DNA from: Mesaphorura yosii
Lineage: Eukaryota > Arthropoda > Collembola > Poduromorpha > Tullbergiidae
DNA length: 64,000 bases
Assembly (NCBI GenBank): GCA_009869945.1
Contig: WIXG01000324.1
Coordinates: 1-64,000, forward strand
Direction: 5' to 3'
Shown in pieces: positions 1 through 12,126 of this stretch. The number at the start of each line of letters is the position of its first letter. The first letter of the stretch is position 1. The notes under the pieces are model-generated. The model was not told the DNA's origin and did no database searches. It saw nothing but the letters and a program-made list of their open reading frames with translations. The translations under genes were made by a program, and so were the position numbers.

Positions 1-14
1 CCCCCCCCCCCCCC
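1..14. other. Poly-C run at the window edge
   Basis: The window opens with fourteen consecutive C residues. This may be a genuine homopolymer or an assembly or contig-end artefact. Nothing coding is attached to it. Confidence 0.7.
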
Positions 15-3000
15 AACTTTACCTACAGTAAACTTTATATTAATAGCTTACCATGTTACCACAATGGTTTTCGCTATTCTGCGTCCGAGTGCGGAAGGTG
101 GCCAAATTGAATAAAGTTAACTTTGATTTAGGTTAAATTCTTTGTGTACGTTTCGTAATTTAATTTCATAAACTCAAAATGGGAAAAGTAGGAAACATAT
201 TTTGCTGAGGAAGAGGAAACAGCAGCAGCGGTAGCGGCAAAGCAGTAAAGAGTATAAAAATGAATGCATGAATAAATCAACTCAACCCACATGAGATACA
301 TTTCTTTTTCTCGCGAAAGTGAAGCTCCTGCTTGCTTGAGAGTTTGATCAGCCCTTGCAGCAATAGCAAGCGTTAGGGCAGACGCAAGAGCGTTGAATCA
401 TCTTCTTGAAGAAAAACGGTTATGAAAACTTCATTGCCTAACTTTTTAACTTCAGCTCCATCCACACAACACATTGCGAGTAAGATACTCTGCTGCTGCT
501 GCTGCTCTTCATATTTAAATTATGTATGAGGGCCAAAAACTATTACAACAATGTAGCGGACGCGACTTGTTCAGCGAATGCATTGCATTCTTGCTGTGTA
601 AAAATTTGTGTGTGTTTGGCGTAAAAAGATTCTAAAATGATGTACTTTACGGGCTAGGCCAAGGACAGCATTCAAAATAACTTTCTAAAAGGGCTAAAAC
701 ACAATCAAAAATGCATAATTCGAGCAAATTAAGAACTTCTTGCCGTTAATTTCTCTGTTACAATTTCGATTCGTTCTTGGTGGGAAACTGAAACTCTTGC
801 GCTACGAAACTACAAGGAGGAAAGGGTGCGCATATTTCACAGGTGGCTTGCGCAAAGGTTGGATTATGCAGCTCAAAATATTTGTCTTACTTTCCTCACT
901 AGTTGCGTGTTTCACTGGTTGAGAACTTGACGAGGGCGACTTTCACTTGTCACGAACGAGAAATCTGCGAGTAATGCAATGCAGATTATTGCTTGAGACC
1001 GACAAATCCACACATCTTTCTCCCTGATGAAATGCACTACGAAGTTTCAATTCTTTTCTTCTCGCAACAAGGCAGAATTTGTATTCACCCCGCATTCACG
1101 ACTCGCATGATGGCGATTGTTGCCTCGTTGTTTAAGACTCCGAAGCGGCAGAGAAACTGAAACGTCTTGCAGCACGGCACGAAAGACAAAATTCAGAATT
1201 CCATCTTCGTGATGAGATGAGACTCAAGACCAGCAACCTGCGAGCAACTATGCGAGAGACGCTGATGGAGAAAGGGCGAAGGAGGGATGCTAATGCCAAC
1301 GCCAACACTGAGCTGGAACATAGATTCGCCACGCCACCACGAAATGCTCAGCGTACGGAACACGCTTTATACCCAAGAGCAATTGCAATACGAGCCAAGG
1401 AGAAAGTACGCATGCTGATGCATTAGAACTTTTCCGAATTCCAAGCAAGCTGGCCGTCTCCGTCTTGTATCTAATATTGTGGGGAAAGAAGATGATTGCC
1501 AAGAAATGTATTAGGCATTGCAAGCAGTGAGAAAGGGGAAGATGTGTTCTACTACGCGACTAAAGGGTGGAAAGATTCGACTCGCCTCAGTCAGTTGCAG
1601 GCTGTGAACGGAGCCAGACCATGCCTTGTGCTCTTGCTTGTGTGCGAGGGATAAGAAAAGAGAAAGTACGAAAGAAAATGATGAGAAACAAAAAGCGGAA
1701 ACATGCTCCACAGGAGAAAAATATTTCCTTGGTCAAATATTGTATTGTTCCCTAAGCTGCCACACTGCAAGCTGCAGCTCGCGTAGTCTACTGTACTGGA
1801 TGACTGGACTCTCAGTCTAGAGTCTATAATTGCTTTCGTTGAATGAACTGAATATATTTGCTTGGACATGAACTGGGCGATGTCCAATGGACTTCATGCT
1901 GCAATGCACGATCACGAGATGATAAAGAGTAGAGTAAGAATAGGCTTTATGCTGACGATGATGATGGACCAGTGCGATAGTGTAACGGAAAGAAGATGAA
2001 ATGCTTGATTGATTTCGTTGCTCTGCTTCCAATACGCGAGACGGCCGACGCTGAATTGGCAACGAAAAAATCTTAATCTCTTGGCATTGCTGCCACGAAT
2101 GCTTTGCTTGCAGAATACAAATTCTTGCAACATTGAATTCAAACTCGAATATGAATCGGGCCCAATTAAAAACGGAGCACTAATAAAATCGAAAGCACGT
2201 GCATTGCAGTGTAGCATCGCCTCGCGTCTCAGGACGTGTCACGTTGTCTGGACAGAATGGAGCGTAGATTTGGTTCGGTTTGACAAATGAGGAGCGAACA
2301 AATTGGAAACTTTCGAGAAAAGCTCTTGCTAATTGGCATGGCTTAAGTTCTTCCTCGCACCGCGCAAGTTCCTAAGCAGGCCCTGCGATGTGCGATACAC
2401 CAACATCCATCCAGACAAGGAGGCCGTAAAGAGCAAGAAAGGTATTAAAAATGACAAATAGTACAAGAAGAACAAAAAGATAAATTGTTTCAAAGTGTTA
2501 CACATGTTCTAATTAGTTTTGACCTTCGCATCGCACTCCTCCTTGCATGGGCATGGGCACAAGTTTACAAATGTTTCGTGTGTGCCTTGCACCGTGTGTA
2601 GACTTTTGACACGCTCTATGCTTCTGGGCTCTGAAATGACAAGATGCAGTATAATTCTCCTTGAACTGATGAGACATGCAACTCATGTTGAAAACAACTT
2701 AATCTTTGTCTTCTGGATATCCAAGCAAAAGCAAAGACACACTCGAATTGTTTACTCTTTACGGAGCCGTGAAGGATAAAAAGTAAAGATCATTCGCTCG
2801 AGATTAGAAGAGGGAATCTCTAGAATCAAGACGGCACATTTATGATAAGAGTTTACGACTCACCAACACAAATGCTTGATGGCAAATTCTGCCCAATTTA
2901 CATTGGCCAATTCTTCCTAAACTTTAAATTCTAAAATTTCATGGAGCAATATATTGTAAAATAGAACAACATGATTTGTGTCGTCGCCATAAATTCTTAG

Positions 3001-5477
3001 TATTTTAAAATTGAGAAGATCGCCGCACGGCACTGCACTTAATAAATAACAAGGTTCATTTGCGTAAGAAACAAAGCAGCATCAAGGAGCCATCTCAGAT
3101 TAATGCCTACTTAATGAGGCCCGCACTCCGAAGGCGTAGTGCAGTGCGGCACAGCCCATCGCAAGGCAAGGCGGAATTCTCTAATAAACTATTTTACTTT
3201 CCCTCCTGAGAAATCAAGAACCGGGCTATCAAAAAATAGCACACGGGTCTTCATTCAACTGTGCCTGTCTTCTTAATTTGGTTTTACGCCTTCATTTTAG
3301 TTACTTTGCCTTCATACCTTACATTTATGAGAGTTTAATTTTTATGCTCCATAAATTAGCGTGATTTGCGTAACTAGTTTGAAGTTTCGGGAGTGTACCT
3401 CTTCCCAATACGCGAGTGCGCCGCAGTAGGAGAGCTGAAGGGGTAAATATTTAGTACACTGTACACAGATTTGTTCTCTATACTGAAACGTAACCCTTTC
3501 CCATCGTCGTTCAGAAACTGGATCATAAAAAATGACAACGTGAGTGGGGGACGACGGACGAGAAGAGTCTGACTGGTTATTATGAGCAATGAGCAGGGCT
3601 TACATGAATGCAATGGTGAAATTTAAATTGATTATTACTACGAGATACGAATGAGAAAGCTCGTGTTCACAATCCCGCCTGCGTGTTCCTCTTCCTGTGC
3701 TTGCCTGGTGTGCGTATTCAGATTCCCCTTCTTCATCTTCCTCGATAAAGCGCAGCCTGCTGCAACTGCGGCTCGGTTGAACAGGAAACTCGCATCATCC
3801 CATGCATAAATTAAAACTTTCAAAATGATGGGAGATTGAAAAGTACGAAACGGTTCCGATTCCAAAAATAGAACAAGAATAAGCTGGTGGATCTCACATG
3901 CTAGAAACAGACACCAGCCGAGGTACCTCTCCTCGAGTAGAGATTAGTATAGATTTTGAGGTACACGGATCGTTTGTGTGCGTCTTAAACCTCGATTTAT
4001 TGTCGTCATAATTGTTTGGTACATCTCGCGTCTCACAAGCACAATTGACCGTGACTGGAACCAATTCACACACAATTCATCAACGCTGCAATAAACGGAG
4101 CGATGCAAACTTCAATGCTCTCACCTACATCGCTCCCTATTATCTCATAGTAATCATAGTATGTATGAACATTGAATCAATTCAAAAACTAATTTACACC
4201 TTTCATACTCCAGCCTTGCTTTACAGTGGAAGTATTCGTTCACATTGTGTAAACAAAACGGTGATGAAACTGAAACTTGAGATCTCCGAAGAACTTGAGC
4301 CTGTTTCAAAGTTTTCTGGTTAGGAAAAATAGAATTCTCAAGTCGTTGCTGCGCCGCGCGGGGAGAAATTAAAGGTAGAATGCGTGGTTCAAGCGGTTCT
4401 ACAAGTCGAGACAATCGCACAACCGCAAATGAGTACTGAACTTTGTGCGAAATGAATTTCATTGTTTACACAAAGGCAAGACATGACAAATTGTTAAGAT
4501 GCGACGGCGAAGGGCAAAATTACAAGCACGCGTTTGAGATTCTCGCAAGAAATGGTGAAATTGCTTGCAGGGGCGACAATCCCCTGCTGCTGCATTGCAT
4601 TATTGCAGTGCTAATGTAATTCAATGCAGCCGGAAAGCTTCGCCTTCGCCTTGAATCGAACACTCACTCGCATGAATCTGAACCAAATTGCACTGCGTAA
4701 TGCACTTTACTTATAACATGCATATTAGCTCCATTTGAAAATCTGATCCAATACATTTCTCGCTGCGCTGCGCGAATTCCCCGAACTCGAAACTGGCATG
4801 GCAAGCGGAGGTCTGACACTGGAAAATATACGAAATAGCGAGATACTAAGAAATAAAAGAACGTAAGAAGATGGAAGTGGAAAAGAAAATAGACAAGTGT
4901 GAGTTTATTTTAATTTTCTCACTGTGGATGCAGTTGCATTCCCACGCGACGGGAGGAACGCGCGGTTCGGTAGATTTGGAAGCACAGGTGCTTGGTTCTC
5001 CGATGCCTCCTCGGCCACATTCACCGGGTCGTGCACGCTTGATGACTTGACTAAACTGACAGGTGACACTTTCAAAGCGAGAAGATAATTTCCAAGTAGA
5101 ACGAAGAAGTGAATGGTTCAACTTGACAAATCCTGATCTTGCAGAAGAATCTACAAGTTCATAGAATGTAGCGCATTAAGAATGCAGGATTGTCAAACGA
5201 TCAAAAGGAACATTATTTCATTTCTTCGCAGAAAGAAGTCCAGGCGAGGCGAGTCAGGCGAATGTCAATTTTTGTAGCTCACCTCATCTATATCGTTTTG
5301 TATGTTGTTTGAACTGTGATCAGCAAATAGAGGCCATACAAATTCATGCTCATGGCTAATAATCATAATCAGCTCATCAGCTGTGGCTATGAAGTACTTG
5401 AGCCAAAGTTAGCGTTAAATCCTTGGCGCGCTCAGAGTAATTTAACTGAGTTTGGTGTACAAATACACTGAAATAAA
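15..5477. other. 5.4 kb without recognisable gene
   Basis: Only short open frames (about 60-110 codons) on both strands occur here. None has protein-like composition, a recognisable family or a consistent splice structure. A short CTG/CTG-like triplet run lies near 489-505. The right end must contain the promoter of the UDP-glycosyltransferase that starts at 5478, but I see no clear TATA box. Distal regulatory DNA or an unrecognised noncoding RNA cannot be excluded. Confidence 0.6.
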
Positions 5478-7315
5478 ATGAGGTTTTGTAGCGGGATTCT
5501 CCTAATTGCTATACAAATTAATCTCTTAACCGGCGAAAACATCCTGTTTTATTTTGGCGTAACTGGTTTCAGTCATGTGTCATCTATCTGGCCTCTGGTA
5601 CAAACCCTAGCAGAAAATGGACACAATGTCACTGTCTTCACACCGTTCCCAACCAAACAGCGCGTCAAACTTGGAGTCCACATTAACGAAATTGTTTCTG
5701 AAGAGCTCCTGAAGCTATTTTCTTCGAAATGGGACGCCGACGCTGACCTGATCAGGCAGAGAATGAATGGCAACCAGGACTCATTCTGGTATGAAATTGA
5801 CTCACCTTTATAAACTGTTGGTTGTGTTTTATTGAGAAGTGCCATGCTCCAATTAGGCATCTGCTGCCCTCTACGGCCGTCGAAGCATGCGAGATCGTGC
5901 TGACTAGCCCTCAAACATCGTCACTGGTCCACAATTCTAAATTCGATCTGGTAATTCTTGACATTGCCTTCAACGAGTGTGGAGTCGCATTGGCACGCTA
6001 CAAGTACAATGCACCATTCATCGCTTGGGCAGCGACGTCGTTCAACGCGTACGTTTATGACCAATTTGGATTGCCACCGGAAACCTCCGCCGTAACAGAC
6101 CTTGAGTCAACGTACGTCGGACCACTCTCGCTTTATGAGAAATTGCAGGCCGTCCTGATTCCGCTTAAGTGGACACTCATTCGTCAGTACTACTACTATC
6201 ACCCGCTGGAGAAACTGGTACAAGTAAAGCTTGAACTACCAGAGCGGCCATCTTTTACACATTTGAATCGTGAAACAAGCATGTTTTTGATGAACACGTA
6301 CCACACAACTCATCATGCGAGATCTGCACCGCCTTTCCTGGTCCAAGTGGGCGGCATGCACATCTCAGAAGAACGGCATCCACTGCCTGTCGAAATTGAT
6401 AATTTCCTCTCCAACTCCAAATCAGTACCAGGGTATCAGGGATTCGTATACACAAGCTTCGGGACTTTGGTCCGATTCTCGAAATGCGATGAACGAATAC
6501 GAGTTAAATTCTTCAACGCGCTTGGAAACATGACGTCACTAAAATTTTTGTGGAAGTGGGATGAACACGAAGTCCCGACCAACGGACCAGCAAATGTGTA
6601 TTTCACAAACGCTTGGCTTCCTCAACAGGACATTTACGGTATGTCTTGTTTTACGGGCATGTGGACTTGAACTTGATTTGACCATAATTCTTTCACTGGC
6701 TAACTACAGCCCACCCGGACATAATAGGTGTCATGGGTCATGGTGGGATCAATGGAATGCATGAAGCTGTGTATTTCGGAATTCCGATGATTGTATTCCC
6801 CATTGTTGCGGATCAAGACTTCAATGGCAATACTGTGGTAAGCAAAGGCTATGGGATAAAACTCGAAATCACTAGATTCACACAAGGAGACTTGCAGAAT
6901 GCTTTGCATGAGCTCGTAATCAATCCGAGGTAAGCCTGCGAGATAAATTACAATTACCAAATCTTCTCAATTGATATTGATTTTGTTACTTGATTACAGC
7001 TACAAATCAAACGCACAAATCGCATCAAAGCTCTTCAAGGACCGGCCAATGACTCCTGTCCAAACTGCCCTTTGGTGGACGGAGTACGTTCTCAGACACA
7101 GGAACACGAGTTCACTGATGCCACTTACAAGACATCAAAGTTGGTACGAGAAGAGATTACTGGATGTGTGGCTGGTGATATTTTTAGCTGTACAGCTGGC
7201 AATTTGGATAGTTGCAATGATAATACTCAAAACTTACAAAGTTCTGAATGGTTCGTATTGGAAAGCCGGCACAAATGATCGCAGATCGCATCGCATTTCG
7301 AAAAAGGAGCAGTAA
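5478..7315 (+). CDS. UDP-glycosyltransferase (UGT family, GT1)
   Basis: Four exons, 5478-5788, 5857-6638, 6710-6929 and 7000-7315, join in frame to about 542 aa, the usual length of animal UGTs. The N-terminus has a signal peptide followed by the GFSH motif; His33 is the expected catalytic base. The C-terminal half carries the sugar-nucleotide signature, WLPQQDIYAHPDI then GHGGINGMHEAVYFGIPM, split by the second intron, and the DQDFN motif. A hydrophobic segment close to the C-terminus (VWLVIFLAVQLAIWIVAMII) is the single ER-membrane anchor, followed by a basic cytosolic tail. Family knowledge: these ER enzymes move glucose or glucuronate from UDP-sugars to lipophilic compounds in detoxification. 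Substrate cannot be read from the sequence. The first acceptor was chosen at 5856 because nearer AGs break the frame. A poly(A) signal AATAAA lies at 7379-7384. Confidence 0.95.
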
Positions 7316-7774
7316 ATTTCAAATATGAAATATGTCATTTATGAAATTGAAATGCGGAGAAGTAACAAAATTCTATGCAATAAATCACAAGTATTCTGCA
7401 TTATTCAAGCTGAGATGGCGAAATGCTCCAAATAAATAAACGGCAAATTAACTACTGGTAAGAAATTAATTTCCGTGATTGCGGCATGTCTGGCAGCGTC
7501 GGCAGTTGCCAAAATTTGCATTTATTGCAGCGACCGGTGTGTTACTCAGCCTTGAGGCTTTCATTTCTTGAATTGTGTTGATTGCCGTTGTCTTCACTGT
7601 TTGCGCATGCGACTGGGTTGAATAATCATTGTTTATGGACATCAAAGTCAATAAGGCCTGCCTTTATGCTCTTTACGTAATCTTATGACAAAACATCTTT
7701 CAGACACAAAGAAACCGAGAGTCAACTGTTTGCCGATTCTTGGCAGTATTTCATGTTTGTATTGTGTGATTTTG

Positions 7775-7782
7775 TATAAATG
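7775..7782 (+). promoter_or_regulatory. TATA-like element upstream of the orphan secreted gene
   Basis: TATAAATG lies about 99 bases before the start codon at 7874. A TCAGT initiator-like motif follows at 7816-7820, slightly farther than the usual 30 bases. It is the best promoter candidate for the orphan secreted protein gene. Confidence 0.35.
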
Positions 7783-7873
7783 TACTGAGGCCAACGCAAG
7801 CAGAAATTAAGAAAGTCAGTCCATTCTTGGAATTCTTATAAGCTACGAACGAACTTTGCCCCAAAAATCGAAT

Positions 7874-8498
7874 ATGGCTTCCTCAACTCAACTTTACTTT
7901 AGCCTTCTTGTTATTGGTTTATCGGTTGAATTTGTAAGCGGCACTGGCGTCGGTTCTCTTCTCTCATTTCCAAATTCGGCGGTGCGTCCTTCCTCGTTTG
8001 GGTCACCTCTCGGTGATTTTGGCTCCAGTGGGGGCAGTAAGTCTGACTGAACATATTCGTAACTTGGACATAAACTTATCATTGCATTGTCATGAATTAG
8101 GTTCGGCATCGACACAAACAGATAACGAAAAGTTTGAAGCAGAGCTACAGCGAGGTGGATGCCGGAAGCAGCTCACGAACACACTCAAGGCAAAAATCAA
8201 CCAAATCATTGTTATTGAAATTCCAGCGACTCAGCTCCCGATGGATGCAGAATTGCGTGAGACGCTGTCAGACCGAGCGGGCAAAGCGTTAGAAAATGCG
8301 ATTGAGGAGAATGCTACAGGAGGCAATGCCGCGGACGCCACAGCTACGGGCTTCATTGTTGCTTGCTCCTCCGACCCTGAGTTGATGCCTGCGTGCATGG
8401 CAGCTAAACCACTGGTCAGAAAAGCAGCACTGGAGTCGATCTTGGTTCTTTGCCGGACGTCCGAATGCTGCAAGAAATCAACTCCATCTCCAGCCTAA
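7874..8498 (+). CDS. Orphan secreted cysteine-containing protein
   Basis: Two exons, 7874-8036 and 8101-8498, give about 186 aa. The donor is a full GTAAGT and the phase is 1. Residues 1 to about 23 form a clear signal peptide, followed by a Ser/Gly/Pro-rich stretch of about 35 residues. The remaining part is probably mainly helical and holds six cysteines, one near the start of the domain and five in the last 50 residues, including a C-C pair. An alanine-rich helix lies between. I recognise no family. The gene is convergent with the FAD oxidase at 8540-10267, with only 41 bases between the two stop codons. A secreted, disulphide-stabilised helical protein is as far as the sequence goes. Confidence 0.75.
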
Positions 8499-8527
8499 TA
8501 ATAATTATTTAATCGATAGTATAGAGA

Positions 8528-8533
8528 TTTATT
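8528..8533 (-). terminator. Poly(A) signal of the FAD oxidase gene
   Basis: On the minus strand AATAAA begins seven bases past the oxidase stop codon (TTTATT on the plus strand). The gene therefore has a very short 3' UTR that ends in the 41-base gap to, or inside, the convergent orphan gene. Confidence 0.6.
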
Positions 8534-8539
8534 CCTTAT

Positions 8540-10267
8540 TCAAATAACACGAGCAAAAATTGGAATAAGGAAAAGCGTCAACGTTCCTGCTAATGTTGCG
8601 CCACTGCTCATGAGTGGTTTTGGTTCGGCGTGGCCAATGTCCATGGTTGGGCGGGTTCCTTGCTGTCCATTTTCTGTGCTGCTCATACTTCCAATCATTC
8701 GTGTCGGAATCGACATTGGAGTATGGAAATAGTCACTCGGGTCATACTTTTTCTTGATCTCAATCAATCTGCCCAAATTAGACCCGTAATACCGAAGCAG
8801 GTGATTCTCCAGCTCATCATCAACGTAATTTTGGTACGATTCGTTGTGTCTCATGATTTTTTTCGTCGTCTGGAAGAACGTCTCCAACCACGGAAAGTCA
8901 TCCTTGTCGTCCTGCAACGTTCCGTATTGAACCATCTCACAGTGGTACAAGATATCCGGGCCACGGTGGGTGAAGGAAGTCGCGTTTGGTTGTATATCAT
9001 TCACGACTCCTCCGTATGACAGGAAATAGAGCACGGTTTTCGGTGGCAAATTCTTCACCAGCTCCGCCATTTGCTTCAGGTCGTCCTTGTCTTGGACTAG
9101 AGTTTTACCGTAAAATGACTTGGCTCGCATGTACGACTGCCCAAATGAATGCCTGGACACTCCCAAAATGTCCGAGTACTCATTTATGACGGGGTCGGTG
9201 ATCATTCCGAACTGGTGCGCCATTTTGAGCAGGAATTCAGGGTAGGTGAGATGCTCAATCGTAACTCTCGTTTTATTGTTTGCTGTTGGAGTCGAAGGCG
9301 GGGCCGGGAATGAAAAGTTGAAGAGCTTCACTACGAATTCCGCATCATTCCCGTACTTGGTTTCTTGAAATGACACGACCTCCAGGAAGATCGCATTGTC
9401 TTTGACGTGCAGCGCCGTGCTGATTGAATTCCGCGAATTTGTCTTGACAAACAGCTGCCATGCGTCAAACACATGCGGAAACTCACTGAGCTCGTACACG
9501 TTTATCATGTAGATGACTTGGGCAGGAGACGGATGAATCTTGAATACGAAGTTTGTGACGACTCCCAACGAGCCTCCTCCAGCTCCAAGAAGTGCCCAGA
9601 ATAGATCAGTGTTCGTTTTATTGTTGGCGATAAGTACACTACCGTTGGCGTTCACCATTTCGATTTCCAGGATGTTGTCCATCATGAGACCGTAAGTACG
9701 AGACAGGTAGCCATGCCCTCCGCCCAAAGCGAGACCCGCGATGCCCACCGTCGGGCAGATACCGATTGGGAGCAGCATCTGGTCGGCCATCCAGAGCTTC
9801 CATGCCATGTGACCAGTCAGAGTGCCCGGACCCACGATGGCTCTATTTGTGTTGTTGATCCGCGTGACTTCATTCATGTTCTGTAGGTCGAGTATCAGAG
9901 CAAATTCGTCTTTTCCCTTCTTCTTGTAGTCACCAAATGAGTATTTCCCGTAAGAATGGCCGCCCGATTTCGGAATCACGCTGACGTTGAGCTTCTTCGC
10001 ACATTTAATAGCACTTTGCACTTCTACTGTTGAATCGGGCAACAAATATCCGAGTGGATGCAGTTGACCTCCGTGTTGTTGCCATTGATAGTTGAGATCT
10101 TCATATCTCGCAGAATTCGCCTCTCGTCCGACAATGTGCTCCGACGTCACGGCGGATCCGAGTAAGCAGACTCTCAGATCTTCGAATCTTCTCGTGGCAT
10201 TGCCGTCTGCCTGGACAAGTACAGTCCAAGTCAACGCTCCAGCAAAGTAAAACAAGAAAAGTCTCAT
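8540..10267 (-). CDS. Berberine-bridge-type FAD-linked oxidoreductase, intronless
   Basis: A single uninterrupted frame of 575 codons from the ATG at 10267. A longer in-frame start at 10333 exists, but it lies upstream of the expected transcription start, because a TATA box sits at 10337-10343. A signal peptide (MRLFLFYFAGALTWTVLVQA) supports the inner start. The FAD_binding_4 domain carries SGGHSYGKYSFG, where His104 is the expected 8-alpha-linked flavin ligand, and GICPTVGIAGLALGGGHGY, where Cys171 is the expected second (6-S-cysteinyl) link. The C-terminal BBE domain shows NYVDDEL and YYGSNLGRL followed by YDPSDYF. The last 20 residues are hydrophobic after a Ser/Gly-rich stretch, resembling a GPI-anchor signal. 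Members oxidise alcohols, sugars or alkaloids with O2. Absence of introns among intron-rich neighbours is unusual and would fit a retrocopy or a transferred fungal or bacterial gene. Confidence 0.93.
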   Translation of the reverse strand: MRLFLFYFAGALTWTVLVQADGNATRRFEDLRVCLLGSAVTSEHIVGREANSARYEDLNYQWQQHGGQLHPLGYLLPDSTVEVQSAIKCAKKLNVSVIPKSGGHSYGKYSFGDYKKKGKDEFALILDLQNMNEVTRINNTNRAIVGPGTLTGHMAWKLWMADQMLLPIGICPTVGIAGLALGGGHGYLSRTYGLMMDNILEIEMVNANGSVLIANNKTNTDLFWALLGAGGGSLGVVTNFVFKIHPSPAQVIYMINVYELSEFPHVFDAWQLFVKTNSRNSISTALHVKDNAIFLEVVSFQETKYGNDAEFVVKLFNFSFPAPPSTPTANNKTRVTIEHLTYPEFLLKMAHQFGMITDPVINEYSDILGVSRHSFGQSYMRAKSFYGKTLVQDKDDLKQMAELVKNLPPKTVLYFLSYGGVVNDIQPNATSFTHRGPDILYHCEMVQYGTLQDDKDDFPWLETFFQTTKKIMRHNESYQNYVDDELENHLLRYYGSNLGRLIEIKKKYDPSDYFHTPMSIPTRMIGSMSSTENGQQGTRPTMDIGHAEPKPLMSSGATLAGTLTLFLIPIFARVI

Positions 10268-10336
10268 TTCACGCTTCGCAATTGTTATGAGCAAACACAA
10301 TCCAAAAATGAAGTCATGTTTCGTGGAATGCAATTG

Positions 10337-10343
10337 TTTTATA
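10337..10343 (-). promoter_or_regulatory. TATA box of the FAD oxidase gene
   Basis: TATAAAA on the minus strand. A start site about 30 bases downstream would fall near 10308-10312. This excludes the ATG at 10333 and favours the signal-peptide ATG at 10267. Confidence 0.5.
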
Positions 10344-12126
10344 CTTAAACTAGCTAACTTGGAATTTCAATTTGAAACAAGCAAAGGTAGCTTCCTAAAC
10401 CTATTTTTCGTTTTTTTCAATCTGCAATGCAATCAGCAATCTGCAGCGTCATACGCTGCCGCTGCGTAGTCTCACAAGTCGCAATGGTGTGAGAGTATGA
10501 ATACATGTCTTGACTCACAGATAATTTCCGCCATGTGTTGAATAGTACATTGAAATCTTATTAAAATGTGCATTAATTCATTAATTCACACATACTTACA
10601 TTTTACATATGGTGGTCTGGCTTAATATTGTTAATACCTGTATTAGTGTAAGAATTGGGATAGATTTTTAAGCCTGCGTTGACTCGTACCATGCACTTGT
10701 AATATTTACGGCCGTGCTGACCTTCGCTTTTACTGAGCTCAAAATACTATACGAACAATGTAAGGAAGAATTCGCGTTCTCGTTTGCCCAAATTGCTCCC
10801 ACAAATGTGCATTAATGTAAATGAACCCAGAAGCCACTTACAGCTAGCTCGCAAACGGCAGACGACGAACATTGGTCTCTCAATTGCAATGCAATGCGTC
10901 AATGTGCGTATAATTTACTGCTTAGTAATTGTTGTGCAATCTCTCAGTCATGTAAGTGGTCCAGTGTGGTATTCGCCAATAATTGCGATGAAAATAGAAA
11001 TACTCACGAAAAGCGACATTTTCCCAGAACGGTAAATTGCGGTAAACAGAAGAAAAATTGCCTTGTTGACAAAATCAATGAAGGTCGATGCGAAATCATA
11101 CGATATGCATTGATTGAACTGCCCATTAAAGTGAACGATCACATAATCCACTATATAAGAGCTAATAATTTATTACGTAATTTCGAACATGAACGAATAA
11201 TGGCAGAATTAAAATAATTTTGTTTGCGGCCAGCACATAATCTTTCGGCCTTAGGCTCCTATTGCTTCATCAGCGATGGCCTTTCATTAAAATGTCCTTA
11301 AGGAATCGGAGTTTTCCCTGTAAAACTTGTAATCATGTTGTAAATTGCCTCCATCTGTGGTCCAGTTTTAAACACTGGAGATTTACAAGAGACAACTATG
11401 GCTGACTCTTTCGGTGCAGCTTCTGCAAACTTCCGTAAGGTGACGAGTATTTCATTAAATCATAGTTCGTGTGCTGTACCATTAAAGCAATTCAAGAAAA
11501 AGTACTGGAAACCTGGAGCGCCTGGTGGAAGGAGACTGGTAACGGTACATGGAGACAGCAGCTGAGAATTTGCACCCAAGATGAACGTGAAAAAGGAAGA
11601 ATGAAAATTGCCCGTGTTCAATTTACTGGAATAGGTGGACTATATTTTCAATTTGCGTAACAAAAATTTGCGCTTCCTGAAGTCTGAATTTAGAGCGACA
11701 AAGCTCTCTTCTGTACCCTTATGGAATAAGCTATTAATGAGGCCTAATTAAGCAATTCAGTTCTAGTCGACCACAGAAATATTATCAGGTTCAGAGGCTC
11801 ATTACCCTTAACCGTTGCATGATTACAGCTCGAGGTTGCTGGCTCGCTTGCTCGTCAGTGTATTTCGAGAATTCCGTCTCAATCTATTTGAATTACGGTC
11901 GTTTGCTTTCCAAATAATTTCAGAAAAAGACGTCGCGAAATTCGGTTGTTCATGACATGACAAATGATTCTTTAGGAAATTTAACGAAGCATGTCTAGTT
12001 ATAATTATTTATTTCTAATTATAATTCTATTTTCCCTCTAGATACCAGGCCCTTTCTTAGTTTAGTTCCGTGGAAGTGAGCAGCGAAAGTGGACGTTAAT
12101 CTCAATCTCTCCTTCCATATTCCATC
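10344..12126. other. 1.8 kb intergenic, no recognisable gene
   Basis: It lies between the divergently arranged FAD oxidase (minus) and the chemoreceptor (plus). Only short frames with no protein-like pattern are present. Both promoters must lie here. Confidence 0.6.

Noticed and set aside
10331-10333. Upstream in-frame ATG of the FAD oxidase
   Set aside because: A TATA box at 10337-10343 places the transcription start downstream of it, and the inner ATG begins a proper signal peptide.
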